In this document: one piece after another, positions 42,620-64,000 of the stretch
Position numbering within the stretch: the first letter of the stretch is position 1
How the letters are laid out: the number at the start of each line of letters is the position of its first letter
From: Nannobrachium achirus
Taxonomy: Eukaryota; Chordata; Actinopteri; Myctophiformes; Myctophidae
Direction: 5' to 3'
DNA length: 64,000 bases
Assembly (NCBI GenBank): GCA_963921795.1
Contig: OY997639.1
Span: 60,309,398 to 60,373,397, forward strand
The notes under the pieces: generated by a model
The model's database searches: none
What the model was told of the DNA's origin: nothing
Seen by the model: only the letters and a program-made list of their open reading frames with translations
Made by a program: the position numbers and the translations under genes

Positions 42620-45078
42620 TTGTGTCATCAGTGATGTCTTAATGACGTCAGACGTCCTCTGATATCTCAGTCTACATTATGTGCCATTGGGACATATATG
42701 CTCATTTGTTGATGTGAACATCGAAGCATCAGAGTGTTTGCATGTGAGCTAAGCCTGATCATGCTTGGGGCCAAAGAGCTTTATCTACGTACATCTCTGC
42801 GAGACCTCAACAATCTGGCTGAGGTCAAACTAGACCAGAGCAAAACCACCAATGTCCATGTCCAGTGTGCTGTTAAAGTATTCCAGATGGCAGAGAAGTA
42901 TATCTCGGATAGAGATGAGGAGAAAGCGTATGTTATGTTTTTGAGATACTTAAATATTGTATTTGACATCCTTAAAAAGAGACCAGACTATGAGGAACAC
43001 AAGGACTATTATCAGTCCCTGCTGGGTCCAACACATTGTCGGAAAGCCATCCAAGAGGCAGAGGAGCTCCGTATAAGCCTCAAACTCAGGTATGAGGAGG
43101 CTGAGGTTAGGAGGAAGCTTGTGGAGGAGGGACAAGAGGAACAGAAAAAGTGGGAGGAGCTGTCGAAGAAAGAAGGACCCTCAGCGCACACAAAGGACAA
43201 GGTTAAGAAGGGAGAGCTGACAGAGTTTAAGAATGCACCTGAAGGAGGGATCACTGCTGAGAAACAGAGGGACCAGACTGTTCCCGTCATGGATGCCCGT
43301 AACACGAATGACTTCGAGGAGTCCCACATTCAGGCCTCTCCAGTCCCTGTGCAGGTGAATGGAGTTGCTGCAACAGAACAGCCATCCTCTGAAACATTCA
43401 TTGGAACAGACGATCTGCGAATACTATCTGACGCCCAATCCATACTACCTGAAAATACACCCAGCCTGTCAGTCATCACAGCCAAGGCATCCCCACTGGT
43501 TGACCGTACCACTAAGCCATTGAATGAGAGTAAACCACACCAGAATGGCTCAGTGAAGAACCTGACCCAGAAGGGCCCTGTCATTCCTGTGTGCTCGCTC
43601 CCGCTGCCAATTTTCAGCACGACCCTGTCTGAGGAGCAGCAAAACTATATATGGAGCATTGAACGTGGGAGCCAGACTCCAACCATGACACACCAGGAAA
43701 GGAAGAGGCTTATGTGGCAGAAAGCTGAGGAGAAGGGAAGTGGAGTGAACGAGCAGAGCTCAGGCATGCCACTGACCTCACCTGCTCCCAACCACATTGT
43801 GGGTAAAGCTATGCGTGCTCCAGTTTTCCCTCCAGGTTGGATTAAGTTCCTGGTGGATGAAGAGACGGGTACATACCGAGGGAAGAGGTAGTAGCGGTAT
43901 CATACCGCTACTACCTCTTCCCTCCTGTTGACACCACATCCACACCACTCAGTGAAACAGAAACAGCCGCTGTGATGGAGAAGGCCAGGCAAGAGGAGAG
44001 GGGAGAGAAGGGGCGGTTCCAGAAGGATGCGAAAGGTGTGAATGAGACACACCAGGGAAGGAAGAGGATTATGTGGCAGAAGGGAGAAGGGGTAGAGTGA
44101 AAGAGCAGAGCTCAGACCTCACCTGCTCCCAATCACATTGTGGAAGAAATGAATTCGTTCACTGACAGGTTTTTTAACCTCCAAAGGCCCACAATGCCCC
44201 CGCCCGACACCAACCATATCTGAGGGAGGAGGTGCAGAGGAAGGAACCTATCACCACCACAGCTACCATACCCACCATCAACAGAGAAAGCAAACCTGCC
44301 AGCACTCCCCAATTTGAGAATTGCCCAGCCACCACATGCCAAAATCCACAACCTAAATCCTGTATATGGAGGCAAAGGTGCATCAATGACAGGGCTAAAA
44401 TATCTGGATAACACATGTTATATGAACTCTACAACTTCAACAACGACTTCTACAAGGACAACATCAATAGCGCCAATATCTTGGTCCATAAGAGGACGGT
44501 GGCGGATCATGAAGGCCCTCCGGTCGGGTCTGTATGAGTGCATCAGTCACCTGGGCTTCAAGATCACCGTTTACAATCAAGAAACACATTCTCCATGTAC
44601 TTACATGTGTACATACATACAGAAGATGAAATAACGTTCCCCCTAATCACTTGCAGTGCAACATAAAAAACATCAAGCCTATCTAAGAAACATAGACAGA
44701 CCAAAAAAAAACAGCATAAAAAAAAAAAAATGTTGATTCCTTATCCCTGTCAGACAGAAGTCTGTCTGTCTGTCAATTTCCACTGGCAGCGGAAAAGTTA
44801 CCCTAGTAATAAATTAAGTTTCCCCAGGACGATACTGTGTTGCCCTGTTGGGCAACCACACTAATTATGCTGTGGTGCAATACTTAAATAGTTAATAAAG
44901 TGCTGTTGTGCAATTAAGCTCCTTTTCCACTGACATGGCCCAACACCACGTCACTCCAACTGCACACTTAAAGGACCTGGTATTAATGTATATAGTAAAA
45001 AATCACACCCAATGTGAAGTGAGCGGTGGTCGTGCTTGCATATCGTCTTCAATTGGTAATTGGTGATGTAATACAGGC
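42620..45078 (+). repeat. Direct duplication, copy 2 (USP8-derived segment)
   Basis: Uninterrupted version of the segment at 36690-39919. Its right end leads into a minisatellite at 45066-45500. Confidence 0.9.
42761..44640 (+). pseudogene. usp8: Intronless partial USP8 copy 2
   Basis: Same structure as copy 1 and arisen with it by segment duplication. The frame is open from ATG 42761 to 43891. It keeps the segment GWIKFLVDEETGTYR that copy 1 has lost, but is then broken by a short inverted duplication around 43877-43924 (GGGAAGAGGTAGTAGCGGTA and its complement). The Cys box reads GLKYLDNTCYMNS, closer to the active USP consensus than copy 1. It also lacks 'taggcaagataaatgacatg', present in copy 1 near 38625. 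It lacks most of the catalytic domain, so no protease activity is expected. Confidence 0.75.
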
Positions 45079-45500
45079 TACACACACACATTGCTATGGC
45101 AAAACGCTGAGGAAAAAGGCTATGATATAGGTCTAGGATGTAATTGGTGATGTAATATGGCTACACACACACACACATATTGCTATGGCAAAACGCTGAG
45201 GAAAACACATTGCTATGGCAAAACGCTGAGGAAAGGTGGCTACAGAATAGATAGTGGCTACAGATAATTGGTAATGTAATGTGATTTAATATGGCTACAT
45301 ACACACACATATTGCTATGGCAAAACGCTGAGGAAAACATTGCTATGGTAAAACGCTGAGGAAAGGTGGCTACAGATAGTGGCTACATATAATTGGTGAT
45401 GTAATGTGATGTAATATGGCTACGCACACACACATATTGCTATGGCAAAACGCTGAGGAAAACACATTGCTATGGCAAAACGCTGAGGAAAAGTGGCTAC
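45066..45500 (+). repeat. Minisatellite 'attgctatggcaaaacgctg'
   Basis: About nine copies of a 26-base core (the quoted motif plus AGGAAA) are interspersed with 'taattggtgatgtaat' and ACACAC. The same block recurs at 48368-48796. Confidence 0.85.
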
Positions 45501-47409
45501 AGACACACGCACAGCCACTCTTAGGAGCCGCTCAAAAAATAAAAAAATCAAACCTCGGTTCGAAGTGAAGCGGTGAACTGTTATTCTATGTGTTCCAGAG
45601 TTATGAACTCTGTGACCTGTACATTCTTTATATATTCTGAATGAATGAATGAATGAATGAATGATTTTATCTGGAGGGCCGAATTGTCATGTGAAGCTTG
45701 ACCAATCCTCAAAGTATCCAATCATCAGACCGGGACGGACACTACACATAATTATTTTGGACGTACGGGACAGATAAAACCTGTTCATTCTGGACTGAAA
45801 TGACCATATATGGACATGGGACACACAAAGCCACTCATTGGAAGCAGCTTTCACCGCTTCAAAAAGTAGAAGAAACATATATGCATATATGGAAAAACAA
45901 TTATAAGAAATATATATGATGTCCTGTTGCCTTTACATGTATGTCATGTAATGTAGCCTACACATTACATTTTGTATTGTATTGTATGTCTTATATTCAA
46001 ATTTGAAAGTGGCACCATATAAAAGTACTAGAATGATGCAATTGGAAATTGCAAGTGTGGTTGCAGACGTGTCTAGACACTGCAGCAAAACTGTCATGTG
46101 AAGCTCTGGCTTCACTGTGATGTCACACTAACAGAATCCATTTTATGCCCATATACAGTATGGAGTTCCCTGATGTCATCAATATTAAGCCCATATCTAA
46201 CAGGACTTCATATGGGACACATACCACACTAACGGCTGGTATCTCCATATGGCATAAAAGGGTATGATGTCAGATGTCATAGACATCATAGGACTTTCAC
46301 ATAACAAATAACTCAGTAAGCATGTTTGGGCTCTCACAGCATATCTCCATATACAGTACATGGATCTCCATATATGAGTACCAGGGGTCTCCATATATGG
46401 GTAACTGCCTGGTCCAATACATCACTGGCCAGATGGCCAAGAATTGGCACGATGTCGCCCTGAGGCGTCTTACTAGTTTATAAGAAAAGGAGGCTTCTTT
46501 TATATGATTCTTAGAAGATTCTTATATAAGTATAAAAAACATACACATTTTTACATTTTACTATAACCATAAATAGGTTTTTGTATGTGAAGTGTATGAT
46601 AGTGTATGTGTCTTATATGTGAACTCTTGAAAGTGACCCCTTTCATATAAACCTCATATAAGGTTTATATTATATATAATACAGTGATTTATGTATGAAT
46701 CAGGTAAACAACATGTATGTGATATGAGGTAAGTAGATGGAACAACTGAGGTACAACTGTCTTTTCCTTGCATGTTCCATATAATGTTTGTAATTCTTAA
46801 TCATATTATATATCCTTTTCATATATAAATACCATTATATGTATTTTGTATGTTTGCATGCATCTCATTTACAAGAAAAGTATGCTTCTTTTACATATAG
46901 TATAAGTTAATAATATAACATTGTTATATGTCAGCCAATTAATATTTTATAATATTAAGTATAATCTATGATATGTTTTATATGTGAAGTGTATGATGCT
47001 CTCTTTGTTTTCTTTATAACATTCTTACATGCCAGCAAACAAAAATAGCAGTATAAATAAATACACTTTATGTATGAATTTGTAACATTTCATATAGGTT
47101 TCTAAGAAACACATGAAACACATACAGTAATTACATACAAATCAAAATACAACTATCTACTGTATGTATATATTATTGAACTCAAGTCTCCATGGCGAGA
47201 GTAATCAATAGAAAAAAAGTTACTCCTTTAAGCCCCCCCCCCCCCCCCCCCTCCATCCTTGTCTTATTTTAATACCTAAAACTATTATTATGTTGTCATC
47301 TCATGTTTGTTTTTCCCTGCATGTTATTTCATTGTAAGATTAGATTTTGTTTTATTTGACTGTCTCTGTGACATACATAGCCTGTATTGTATGGGTTATA
47401 CCCTATCCA
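45501..47409. other. AT-rich intergenic stretch
   Basis: Holds the CCATATATGG repeat at 46130-46475, a (GAAT)n tract near 45640 and a C-run at 47236-47251. From 46490 to 47230 it is AT-rich with many ATATAA-type words and no gene recognised. Confidence 0.4.
46130..46475 (-). repeat. CCATATATGG dispersed repeat, minus orientation
   Basis: Same order as 16320-16575, including 'gtcgccctgaggcgtcttac' at the end. The two are close enough to be recent copies. Confidence 0.7.
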
Positions 47410-47778
47410 GTAACACTTTACTATAAGGTACAAAGTAATACACTTAGTTAATGCTTAACTAACACTTTATTCCTGATTAACTAATACATCGGTTAATCAT
47501 GAATTAATCATGAGAAATCATCAAGTAATGTTGGAATAGCTATTACTTAACTAACTTAATCTATCAGTAGTTAAGATTATGTTAGTTAATAGTTAGTTAA
47601 CATCAACCATATTATGGATGGTTTGTAGATCTGTTTAGATTAAGTTAGTTAAGTAATAGCTATTCCAACATTACTTGATGATTTCTCATGATTAATTCAT
47701 GATTAACCGATGTATTAGTTAATCAGGAATAAAGTATTAGTTAAGCAATAACTAAGTGTATTACTTTGTACCGTTACC
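47410..47778. mobile_element. Long palindromic MITE (Angel-like)
   Basis: The arms are about 130 bases each and almost perfectly complementary: the left arm contains GTACAAAGTAATACACTTAG, the right arm its complement before CGTTACCC. The left end begins TAACACTTTACTATAAGG, similar to the ends of the fish foldback family called Angel. That family name is from memory. Confidence 0.6.
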
Positions 47779-48270
47779 CAATATCCTATCAGATTTAAGT
47801 TTCACTGATGATTGCCCAACTCATAAGTTTGACACCACACATAATTACTAAGGATTTTGTATGTGGATTTAGGCCTACTGTATATAGTTACCAAATCATA
47901 TAAAAACGAGTGATGTTGTCAATGAACATAATATCATATCAGTGGTGTCATGTGTGAGACATTTATCCGAGCTACCACACGAGGGAGCTGGAGAGACATC
48001 AAAACGATCAAAACCTAATGCGAATCATGTCTGCAATCTGCATCAGTTTGAACTAGCCCTTACCCGTTCAAAGATATGAGCTCCGAAATGATGTGCAGTG
48101 TGTGGATTATGGGATGTGCACTGTGCACACAGTATATGAGGGATGGAAAGTAACTTTAACTGGTGCTTGCATGCTAATATGTAGGAGCATCAATGTAAGA
48201 AATACCCGTTCCATTTAACGGCTACAGAGATACTGTGTACCGATCTGCATGATTTTGGACAACATCTGTA

Positions 48271-48360
48271 ACAGGGCCAGAACCACCCCCCCCCGCGCCC
48301 GCCCGCCCGCCTGCCCGCCTGCACACACACACACTCCCCCCCCCCCCCCCCCCCCCGTGT
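48271..48360. repeat. C-rich segment, copy 1
   Basis: 'tgtaacagggccagaaccac' followed by CCCCCCC, GCCCGCCCGCCTGCCC and a long C-run. Copy 2 at 48798-48885 is near identical. The C-runs could form four-stranded structures on the other strand. Confidence 0.85.
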
Positions 48361-48367
48361 GTGTGGG

Positions 48368-48796
48368 TCGTGCTTGCATATCGTCTTCAATTGGTAATTG
48401 GTGAAGTAATACAGGCTACACACACACATTGCTATGGCAAAACGCTGAGGAAAAAGACTATGATATAGGTCTAGGATGTAATTGGTGATGTAATATGGCT
48501 ACACACACACACACATATTGCTATGGCAAAACGCTGAGGAAAACACATTGCTATGGCAAAACGCTGAGGAAAGGTGGCTACAGAATAGATAGTGGCTACA
48601 GATAATTGGTAATGTAATGTGATTTAATATGGCTACATACACACACATATTGCTATGGCAAAACGCTGAGGAAAACATTGCTATGGTAAAACGCTGAGGA
48701 AAGGTGGCTACAGATAGTGGCTACATATAATTGGTGATGTAATGTGATGTAATATGGCTACGCACACACACATATTGCTATGGCAAAACGCTGAGG
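48368..48796 (+). repeat. Second copy of the 45.0-kb minisatellite block
   Basis: From 'gtcgtgcttgcatatcgtct' to 'tggcaaaacgctgagg' it follows 45030-45440 nearly base for base. It is bracketed by two copies of a C-rich segment (48271-48360 and 48798-48885). Confidence 0.85.
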
Positions 48797-48797
48797 T

Positions 48798-48880
48798 GTA
48801 ACAGGGCCAGAACCACCCCCCCCCGCGCCCGCCCGCCCGCCTGCCCGCCTGCACACACACACACTCCCCCCCCCCCCCCC

Positions 48881-48922
<42 letters not shown>
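48798..48922. repeat. C-rich segment, copy 2, with (GT)n
   Basis: Repeat of 48271-48360, continuing into (GT)n 48884-48922 and then the 'gaacaacagcgcccctccct' block of the hairpin-ended element group. Confidence 0.85.
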
Positions 48923-48924
<2 letters not shown>

Positions 48925-49604
48925 TTGTGTGTGATTGTGCATGGCCTGAACAACAGCGCCCCTCCCTTAACATGTGTGGTCACAAAAGGTACTGTAGGCT
49001 AAATAGATATAGATACACCATAAAAATGCAATTAGGGGGTCATTACATGAGGTCGATTTTTTTGTAGACGATAGTTTTTACTATTGATTCGGCCATTTTG
49101 ACACACGGAGACGCGGTTTCATGACCCTAACCGATACTTTTCCGAATTCGGCTCTGAAAGTGCATTTCTGCGGTTTCGCATCAGTTTCGCAACGGTGTAA
49201 TATCGGAATTCGGCCGTGAGGGAGAGTGCGATGATGTCATAGCACCCCCTCCTCTGCTCCCCTTCCCCTGCTGCATATAAGTGTCAGTCTGTCAGACTAA
49301 CCGAAAATGTATTATTATTATTTGTGTTGTTGTAGGCCTAATTAAAACCCAGAAAATAGCCCAGTGATCTATTAGCACAAACCTCATTTGAAAAATGTCA
49401 GGAGTAGTCTATATGAAAGCCTTTTAAAAATGTCTAATTACGCACAAGTCGTCGCACCTGGGCTGGTACCCTAGCTGGCCTGTCGGAGTTGCAACAGCTC
49501 TCCTCTCCGCAAAGTTAAATTAAACCATTAGGCTATGGTATTCCATTCTAAGCAAAGCTATGATTAATGACTATTTTGCGTCCCCCTTTTTCAACTTCTC
49601 ACCA

Positions 49605-49870
49605 AAAAATCAAACCTCCGTTCGAAGTGGAGCGGTGAATTTGAGCAGCTGTACCCTATGTGAGTGAGTGAGTGAGTGAGTGTAAACTGTGCCTGTGAGT
49701 GAGTGGTGAGTGTGCCTGGCCTGCACAAAACAGCGCCCCTCCTTTAACTAGTGTTTTGTGTGTGGCCACTCAAGGTATTGCCAGACTACGGACACGGCCA
49801 GCCAGCCACCCAGAGACATACCCACAGACATACCTGTTCATTGGGAGCGCTTTCACCGCTCCAAAAATAC
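49605..49870 (+). mobile_element. GGAGCGGTGAA-ended microsatellite-bearing element
   Basis: It begins AAATCAAACCTCCGTTCGAA and GGAGCGGTGAA, then (GTGA)n, 'aacagcgcccctcctttaac' and 'gccagactacggacacggcc', and ends TTTCACCGCTCCAAAAA. Complete relative of 54275-54562. Confidence 0.65.
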
Positions 49871-49958
49871 TGGATTAATTCTTCATGCACCGCGCCACAT
49901 CACAGACGCAGCGGACTTCAGGTAATGAGTGAGTTATTGTAATATGCTGAGTCTTGCT

Positions 49959-50058
<100 letters not shown>

Positions 50059-50219
50059 ATAAACATAACTGTCCAGTCAGTCAGAGACCATCACAAAAAC
50101 TTCCTCCATATCCTCGCTCCCTCTCCTCCAGTCAAAGAAATCATGTCGCTTTTTCTCTCCAGTGCGTCTAGCCTCCTCTTAAGGCACGCATGTTGCTTCC
50201 AAACTAGGCAATTTACTTA

Positions 50220-51140
50220 AAGCCATAACGGAAGGCTATGATTGTGACTTCCAGTGAAATAACAGACTGCCAGTGGCGTATGGCGTCAGTTCATTAATTT
50301 ATTCCGTTAGTTTATTTTGCAACGGCGACGGCACATCATCCTCCATTGCGCCGCATCCCAGTGCAGTGCGTCAGTTCAGTAAGAGCTAAGGTATGGCAAC
50401 ATGACTGTTGTCTGGTCTTGCACGTGCAAGGCACGCATGCAAGACAGTCATGTTGCCAATACTTAGCAACAGGCATGATGAATTTATTTTAAGAAGTACA
50501 TTTTATTATTTCCCCTTGTAATCAAGGTATGGTAGACTACCATACCCATATGTGCCTCTGTAGGCTAGCCTACTCCGTTAGTTGCCTCGCATGGTGCGTT
50601 ATACTTCTGTGTTGCAGCTAGAAGACAGAACTCACTTAATATAGCCCATCCCCGTAGATAATGTCCAGAAATATGCTCCATAGGCTATAAATGTTCCGAC
50701 CTTCATCTTCCAGGTGACTTTTGTTGGTGTTTCACTTCACCTCGCTAAAAACCTCCTTTTGCGGGACTCATTGAATATGCGAACAGATGATAATAATATG
50801 GATTTGGGAGCATAGCCTAATTACAAAGCATGTCTCATTAAAAACAATATAGGCCTATATTTTATAGTTGAAGGGTAAATACACAGTATAGGCCTATGTA
50901 GGCTGGGAACATGACACATTTTGCTTGAATTCATGCGTTGTCAACTTGTAGTATAAACACAGAAAAACGAACCAACAACAAGGTGTAAACGCGACGTTTT
51001 TTGGGTAATAAATCCAAAACGAGACCAGCAGCGTTTCCAATCGTCCTGGTATAAAGACCCCCTCAGACAGACAGACAGACATTCGGAAAATTATATGTTA
51101 GATGAAGAGGATGGAGGATGGGCTCCACTGCGTACCCACG
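50220..51140. other. Intergenic: nothing recognised
   Basis: Contains an inverted pair 'catgactgttgtctggtctt' / 'gcaagacagtcatgttg' around 50398-50456. Otherwise no coding or RNA feature was found. Confidence 0.4.
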
Positions 51141-51156
51141 CACGCACGCGCGCGCG

Positions 51157-51162
51157 CACGCA

Positions 51163-51240
<78 letters not shown>
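51157..51240. repeat. (CA)n microsatellite
   Basis: A short (CG)(CA) mixed start, then about 70 bases of CA. Confidence 0.95.
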
Positions 51241-51245
<5 letters not shown>

Positions 51246-51562
51246 ATTTTCACACTCATTGGCACAGCACAGCCCAGTGTTTACTTTGTGCAGATTATTA
51301 TCACTCCTCAAAGTGAACATGTCCATTTCTTCTGGTCGTCTTCGGTTGCTTTAATGTAACGCAAGTAGACTGGAGGAGGAGGTGTCAGCGGTACCGAAAC
51401 GCACACAATCAAAACAATGCGTCTTCCGTTTCAAAATAAAATATGTCTGACGATGTTTAAAACGCTGTAGAAGTTAAAATGACATAATATGTTGCTTTCT
51501 TTCCCAGTCTGTATTTTCCCACTGCAGACATGATTCGCATTAGGTTTTGATGTGTCTCTCCG

Positions 51563-51622
51563 TCATGAAACTGTACTTTTTTTATGAAAACATCTAATAA
51601 AGTCTTCTTCAATCAATCAATG
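51563..51622 (+). mobile_element. LINE 3' tail
   Basis: 'tcatgaaactgtactttttt' to 'cttcttcaatcaatcaatg' matches the 3' ends of the LINE copies elsewhere in the window. Only the last 60 bases are present. Confidence 0.55.
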
Positions 51623-51754
51623 TAGGCCTACCGTAAATGTTTCACATGTTGTATTATTATATATCTCTGCTAAACAAATCGAATGTCTAGGTCTGGTTTT
51701 ACTGTTATATGTTACTTTGCTACTGTTTCACTTTTATAGTCAGTTACACTCAAT

Positions 51755-52010
51755 GATTAGATTCAGTCCCAAACCTTTCAGACCACGACGCCGGACCCTC
51801 CAAAATAATCATATTTGAACTGGGGTGGGAGTGGGACCCCCTAAAGTTGTTGAGGCATTACATTTTGTTGTGAGCTTTTAGATTGGCTATTTCCATTTTC
51901 ACAATGTTTGCCACCTTGTAGGCCTAATATTTGACAATTTGACCAATTCTATATTAAAATGTCTTTAAATTGAATGTGCAGATAGTGCCAGATATTTCAT
52001 AAGAGTTTTG
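51755..52010 (+). repeat. Dispersed 'gggacccc' repeat upstream of ptdss1
   Basis: Shares 'aataatcatatttgaactgg' and 'ttgttgtgagcttttagatt' with the copies at 16790 and 56612. Confidence 0.55.
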
Positions 52011-52185
52011 GCAGAATTGGCACATACTGATACTAGGCCTATGTTGGTTAAACCACTGCAGTGTATGAATGTGAGTGACCGTATGTAGACCAGTGGTTTT
52101 CAAAGTGGATTAAGACAGAGTTAATTAAGGACCTTGTCATCTGAAAGTTTGAGAGCCAGACAGACATCGCGATCGCTACCTTCCC

Positions 52186-52325
52186 CAAGACGACTCTTAT
52201 TTGGATAAACCAGGACACTTTCCGCTTACTTTGCGGCCGGCGGCGTGCAGCTTGACGCTCCGCGCAGGGAGGGGGAGGAGGCAGGGAGGAGGCAGGGAGG
52301 AGCGGCGCAACACTCCGGGGCAACG
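52186..52325 (+). promoter_or_regulatory. CpG-rich 5' region of ptdss1
   Basis: The 140 bases before the start codon contain GCGGCCGGCGGCGTGC and several CCGC/CGCG words, in contrast to the AT-rich flank. This fits a CpG-type promoter and 5' untranslated region without a clear TATA box. The exact start site cannot be read. Confidence 0.45.
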
Positions 52326-61947
<9,622 letters not shown>

Positions 61948-61975
61948 TGAAAGGAATACTCTTGGCCAAAACCGA

Positions 61976-62094
<119 letters not shown>

Positions 62095-62224
62095 ATACAA
62101 GTGTGTACACCAAATTCTGGGCCCTCGGTACAAGGATTCACTGCAGGCCCCCCATGAATGTTCTTCATAGGGGGAGGGGATTTAACCCATTTACACTTGG
62201 AGCGCATTTGTTTGTGCTTTAACT

Positions 62225-62450
62225 ATTGAAAAATAGCAGATATAGGCCTACAAGCTCACAGCGTGCCACGATGCGAGCTTGTAGATCTGCTATTTTTGAA
62301 AAAGTCTTTGAATATTTCAAATCCTTTTGTTTCTATGTCGTGTTCTATGTGTTGTTCAAACCTTTTCATGTGAAGGACCCCCAAAATGATATGTATTTGG
62401 CCATGGACCCCCATCTCAAAATATTTAGTTCCAGGGACCCCCCAGAAGCA
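62225..62450 (+). repeat. Hairpin and 'gggacccc' repeat in ptdss1 intron 6
   Basis: Hairpin AAAAATAGCAGAT...ATCTGCTATTTTT (62227-62300), followed by 'aaggacccccaaaatgatat' and 'ggaccccccagaagc', i.e. the same association as at 56612. Confidence 0.65.
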
Positions 62451-62897
62451 AAATTTGGGGCTGTCCACACAAAGACGAATTTCATTTGACCGGGGAGGTA
62501 AAGCCACGATTACCCATGAGTGTCCACATGCAAACGCATGAAAACGGAGGACTAGACGAATAGTTTCCAAAACTCCGGCTGCAGTGCATTTTTGTTACCT
62601 GGGCGTATTTCTTTTACCATGTGGACAGCATAAACGGAGAAGTTCTTTGCCTGGTTACGTCACCTTGTGCTCCTCCTTGCTACTATGAGAGAATCCCGTG
62701 GTCTCTGTAGAATATCCATATTATGAAGAGCAATTAGGTGCTCATTATCAATAAAAAATAACGAGCTCCATCCCTTATTGTTGCGAGGCGACTACCTCTT
62801 CTCTTGGTCAAATTATGGCTATGAAAAGAGCACTGACAGGCTGGCAGCACTTGCATTATAAGTCAGCGATTGTTATAATTCAAATTAGGCTAATTTG

Positions 62898-63081
62898 GGG
62901 GGGGGGGGGGCTTTTTATGCCTTTATTTGATAGGACAGGTAGGCTGACAGGAAATGGGGAGAGAGATAGGGAATGACATGTGGCAAAGGTCGTCCGGTTC
63001 GGGAATCGAACCAGCGACGCCAGCAGGCATCATAGCCCAGTATGTGGTATTCGCCTTGACCACTAGGCCAGCGGGCGCCCC
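62898..63081 (-). mobile_element. tRNA-derived SINE in ptdss1 intron 6
   Basis: On the minus strand it begins GGGGCGCCCGCTGGCCTAGT (A box TGGCCTAGTGG) and has GGTTCGATTCC (B box), then a short body ending CAAATAAAGGCATAAAAAGC before a C-run. No clear target duplication was found. Confidence 0.7.
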
Positions 63082-64000
63082 AAGAGAAGTCTGTTTTAAT
63101 TTTCTGTATGATTTTATTCTCTCTGTGTCAAAGGATATAAGCATAATAAAGCGTGGAGGCGGAGAATTCATTTCACTGCATTATAGCCATGCAGGCATTG
63201 TTGTGAACTTGTGCTGAATTTTAAAACTGTTAATAAAGGAATAGGGATGTGCGTGAATATTCAGGTATCCTAACGGTTTGTAAACCACTATTCGTTTTGA
63301 AAATACCATTTGGTTATTCTATTAAATATATTTTTAATTATTGAGATATTAACTTTATAAAAATGTTAAATGTTTCACCCATACTATTACTGTCACATGC
63401 TGCTTTTAACAAGTAAAATAAGCAAATTGCGTTGATTGGGAAGCCTGACTGTCACATTGTGGCATAGTGGTCAGTGTGGTCGCACTCGCAGCTAAGTTTT
63501 ATTAACTTTTATTCACTCTTTACCTCGTTACTGCCCGCTGCCTTCCTCCGGTCATTTGAAGAATTAAATCCATTTTGAGGTGAGAGCATGGATGGAGCAT
63601 GCAGAGTAGGCTTACCGTAATAATATGTTGGCTGATAATACAATAGGATAAATTATGGTTTGATGAGAGCATTAGTGCATCATGGTCAGTGGACTCCAGT
63701 CTTACCAGCTGTGCGCGGGAGTTAATTGATCTGACCTAGATTTAGTTTGCAGCATGATGTAATTGATTATTTGAGCATTCCAATATTATATAACATTTTA
63801 AAAGGCTTTTATATACTCTTGATACATTTTTCAAATGAGCTTTGCCCTAACAGATCGAAATGTGCTCAGTTTTGGCTATTTTTGTACGTCAGTGAAAATA
63901 ACCACTAGGAACTATAAAGCAATGAATCAATCAATGTGTGCATTCTGATGAGGAGAATGAACAGACTGAGAGCTGTATAACGTCTGCGTGGATCGAGGCA
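63082..64000. other. ptdss1 intron 6, right edge
   Basis: AT-rich sequence with no recognisable exon 7, repeat or RNA gene. Confidence 0.4.

Noticed and set aside
62898-63081. A functional tRNA gene
   Set aside because: A and B boxes are present, but the cloverleaf stems are poor and a SINE body follows.

Overview
The window looks like nuclear DNA of a ray-finned fish, probably a teleost. It has vertebrate genes with GT-AG introns, long (CA)n tracts, fish-type LINE 3' ends with ATTG-type tails, tRNA-derived SINEs and many small DNA transposons. I saw no retroviral, LTR or Polinton coding region, no CRISPR array and no rRNA or canonical tRNA gene.

Left third (about 0-33 kb, minus strand): a many-exon gene that I cannot name. 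Reading splice sites by hand gives a chain of 33 coding exons with mutually compatible phases, from an ATG at 31327-31325 to the left edge (about 1,100 codons, 3' end outside the window). It is built from five tandem copies of a five-exon module of about 173 residues (called here A-B-D-V-E). The three 5'-most modules lie in 4.1-kb units that are almost identical and joined at (CCGT)n tracts. The next modules are older and diverged, and six further exons end the chain. By eye the module has the layout of the N-terminal helical repeats of exportins (karyopherin-beta family): a '...LEYYIKNKW' helix followed by an 'LKDKNTWPWF' helix. This is the best candidate for an undescribed system: a young, possibly copy-variable array of exportin-like modules in one reading frame. 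A TATA box and a short untranslated first exon lie at 32.8-32.9 kb.

Middle (33-52 kb): LINE fragments at 33.3-36.6 kb, then a direct duplication of an intronless, partial copy of the deubiquitinase USP8 (36.7-39.9 and 42.6-45.1 kb). The two copies carry different lesions, and copy 1 holds a 0.73-kb insertion for which copy 2 is the empty site. The rest is minisatellites, hairpin-bearing repeats and microsatellites.

Right (52.3-61.9 kb, plus strand): the first six coding exons of ptdss1, phosphatidylserine synthase 1, encoding 252 residues. Residues reported as essential in the human enzyme and falling in this part are retained. Introns 1-6 are full of LINE ends, SINEs, a TA-flanked MITE and (CA)n tracts. 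Exon 7 and onward lie outside the window.

The exportin-like gene and ptdss1 are transcribed in opposite directions away from the repeat-rich middle; nothing shows that they work together.
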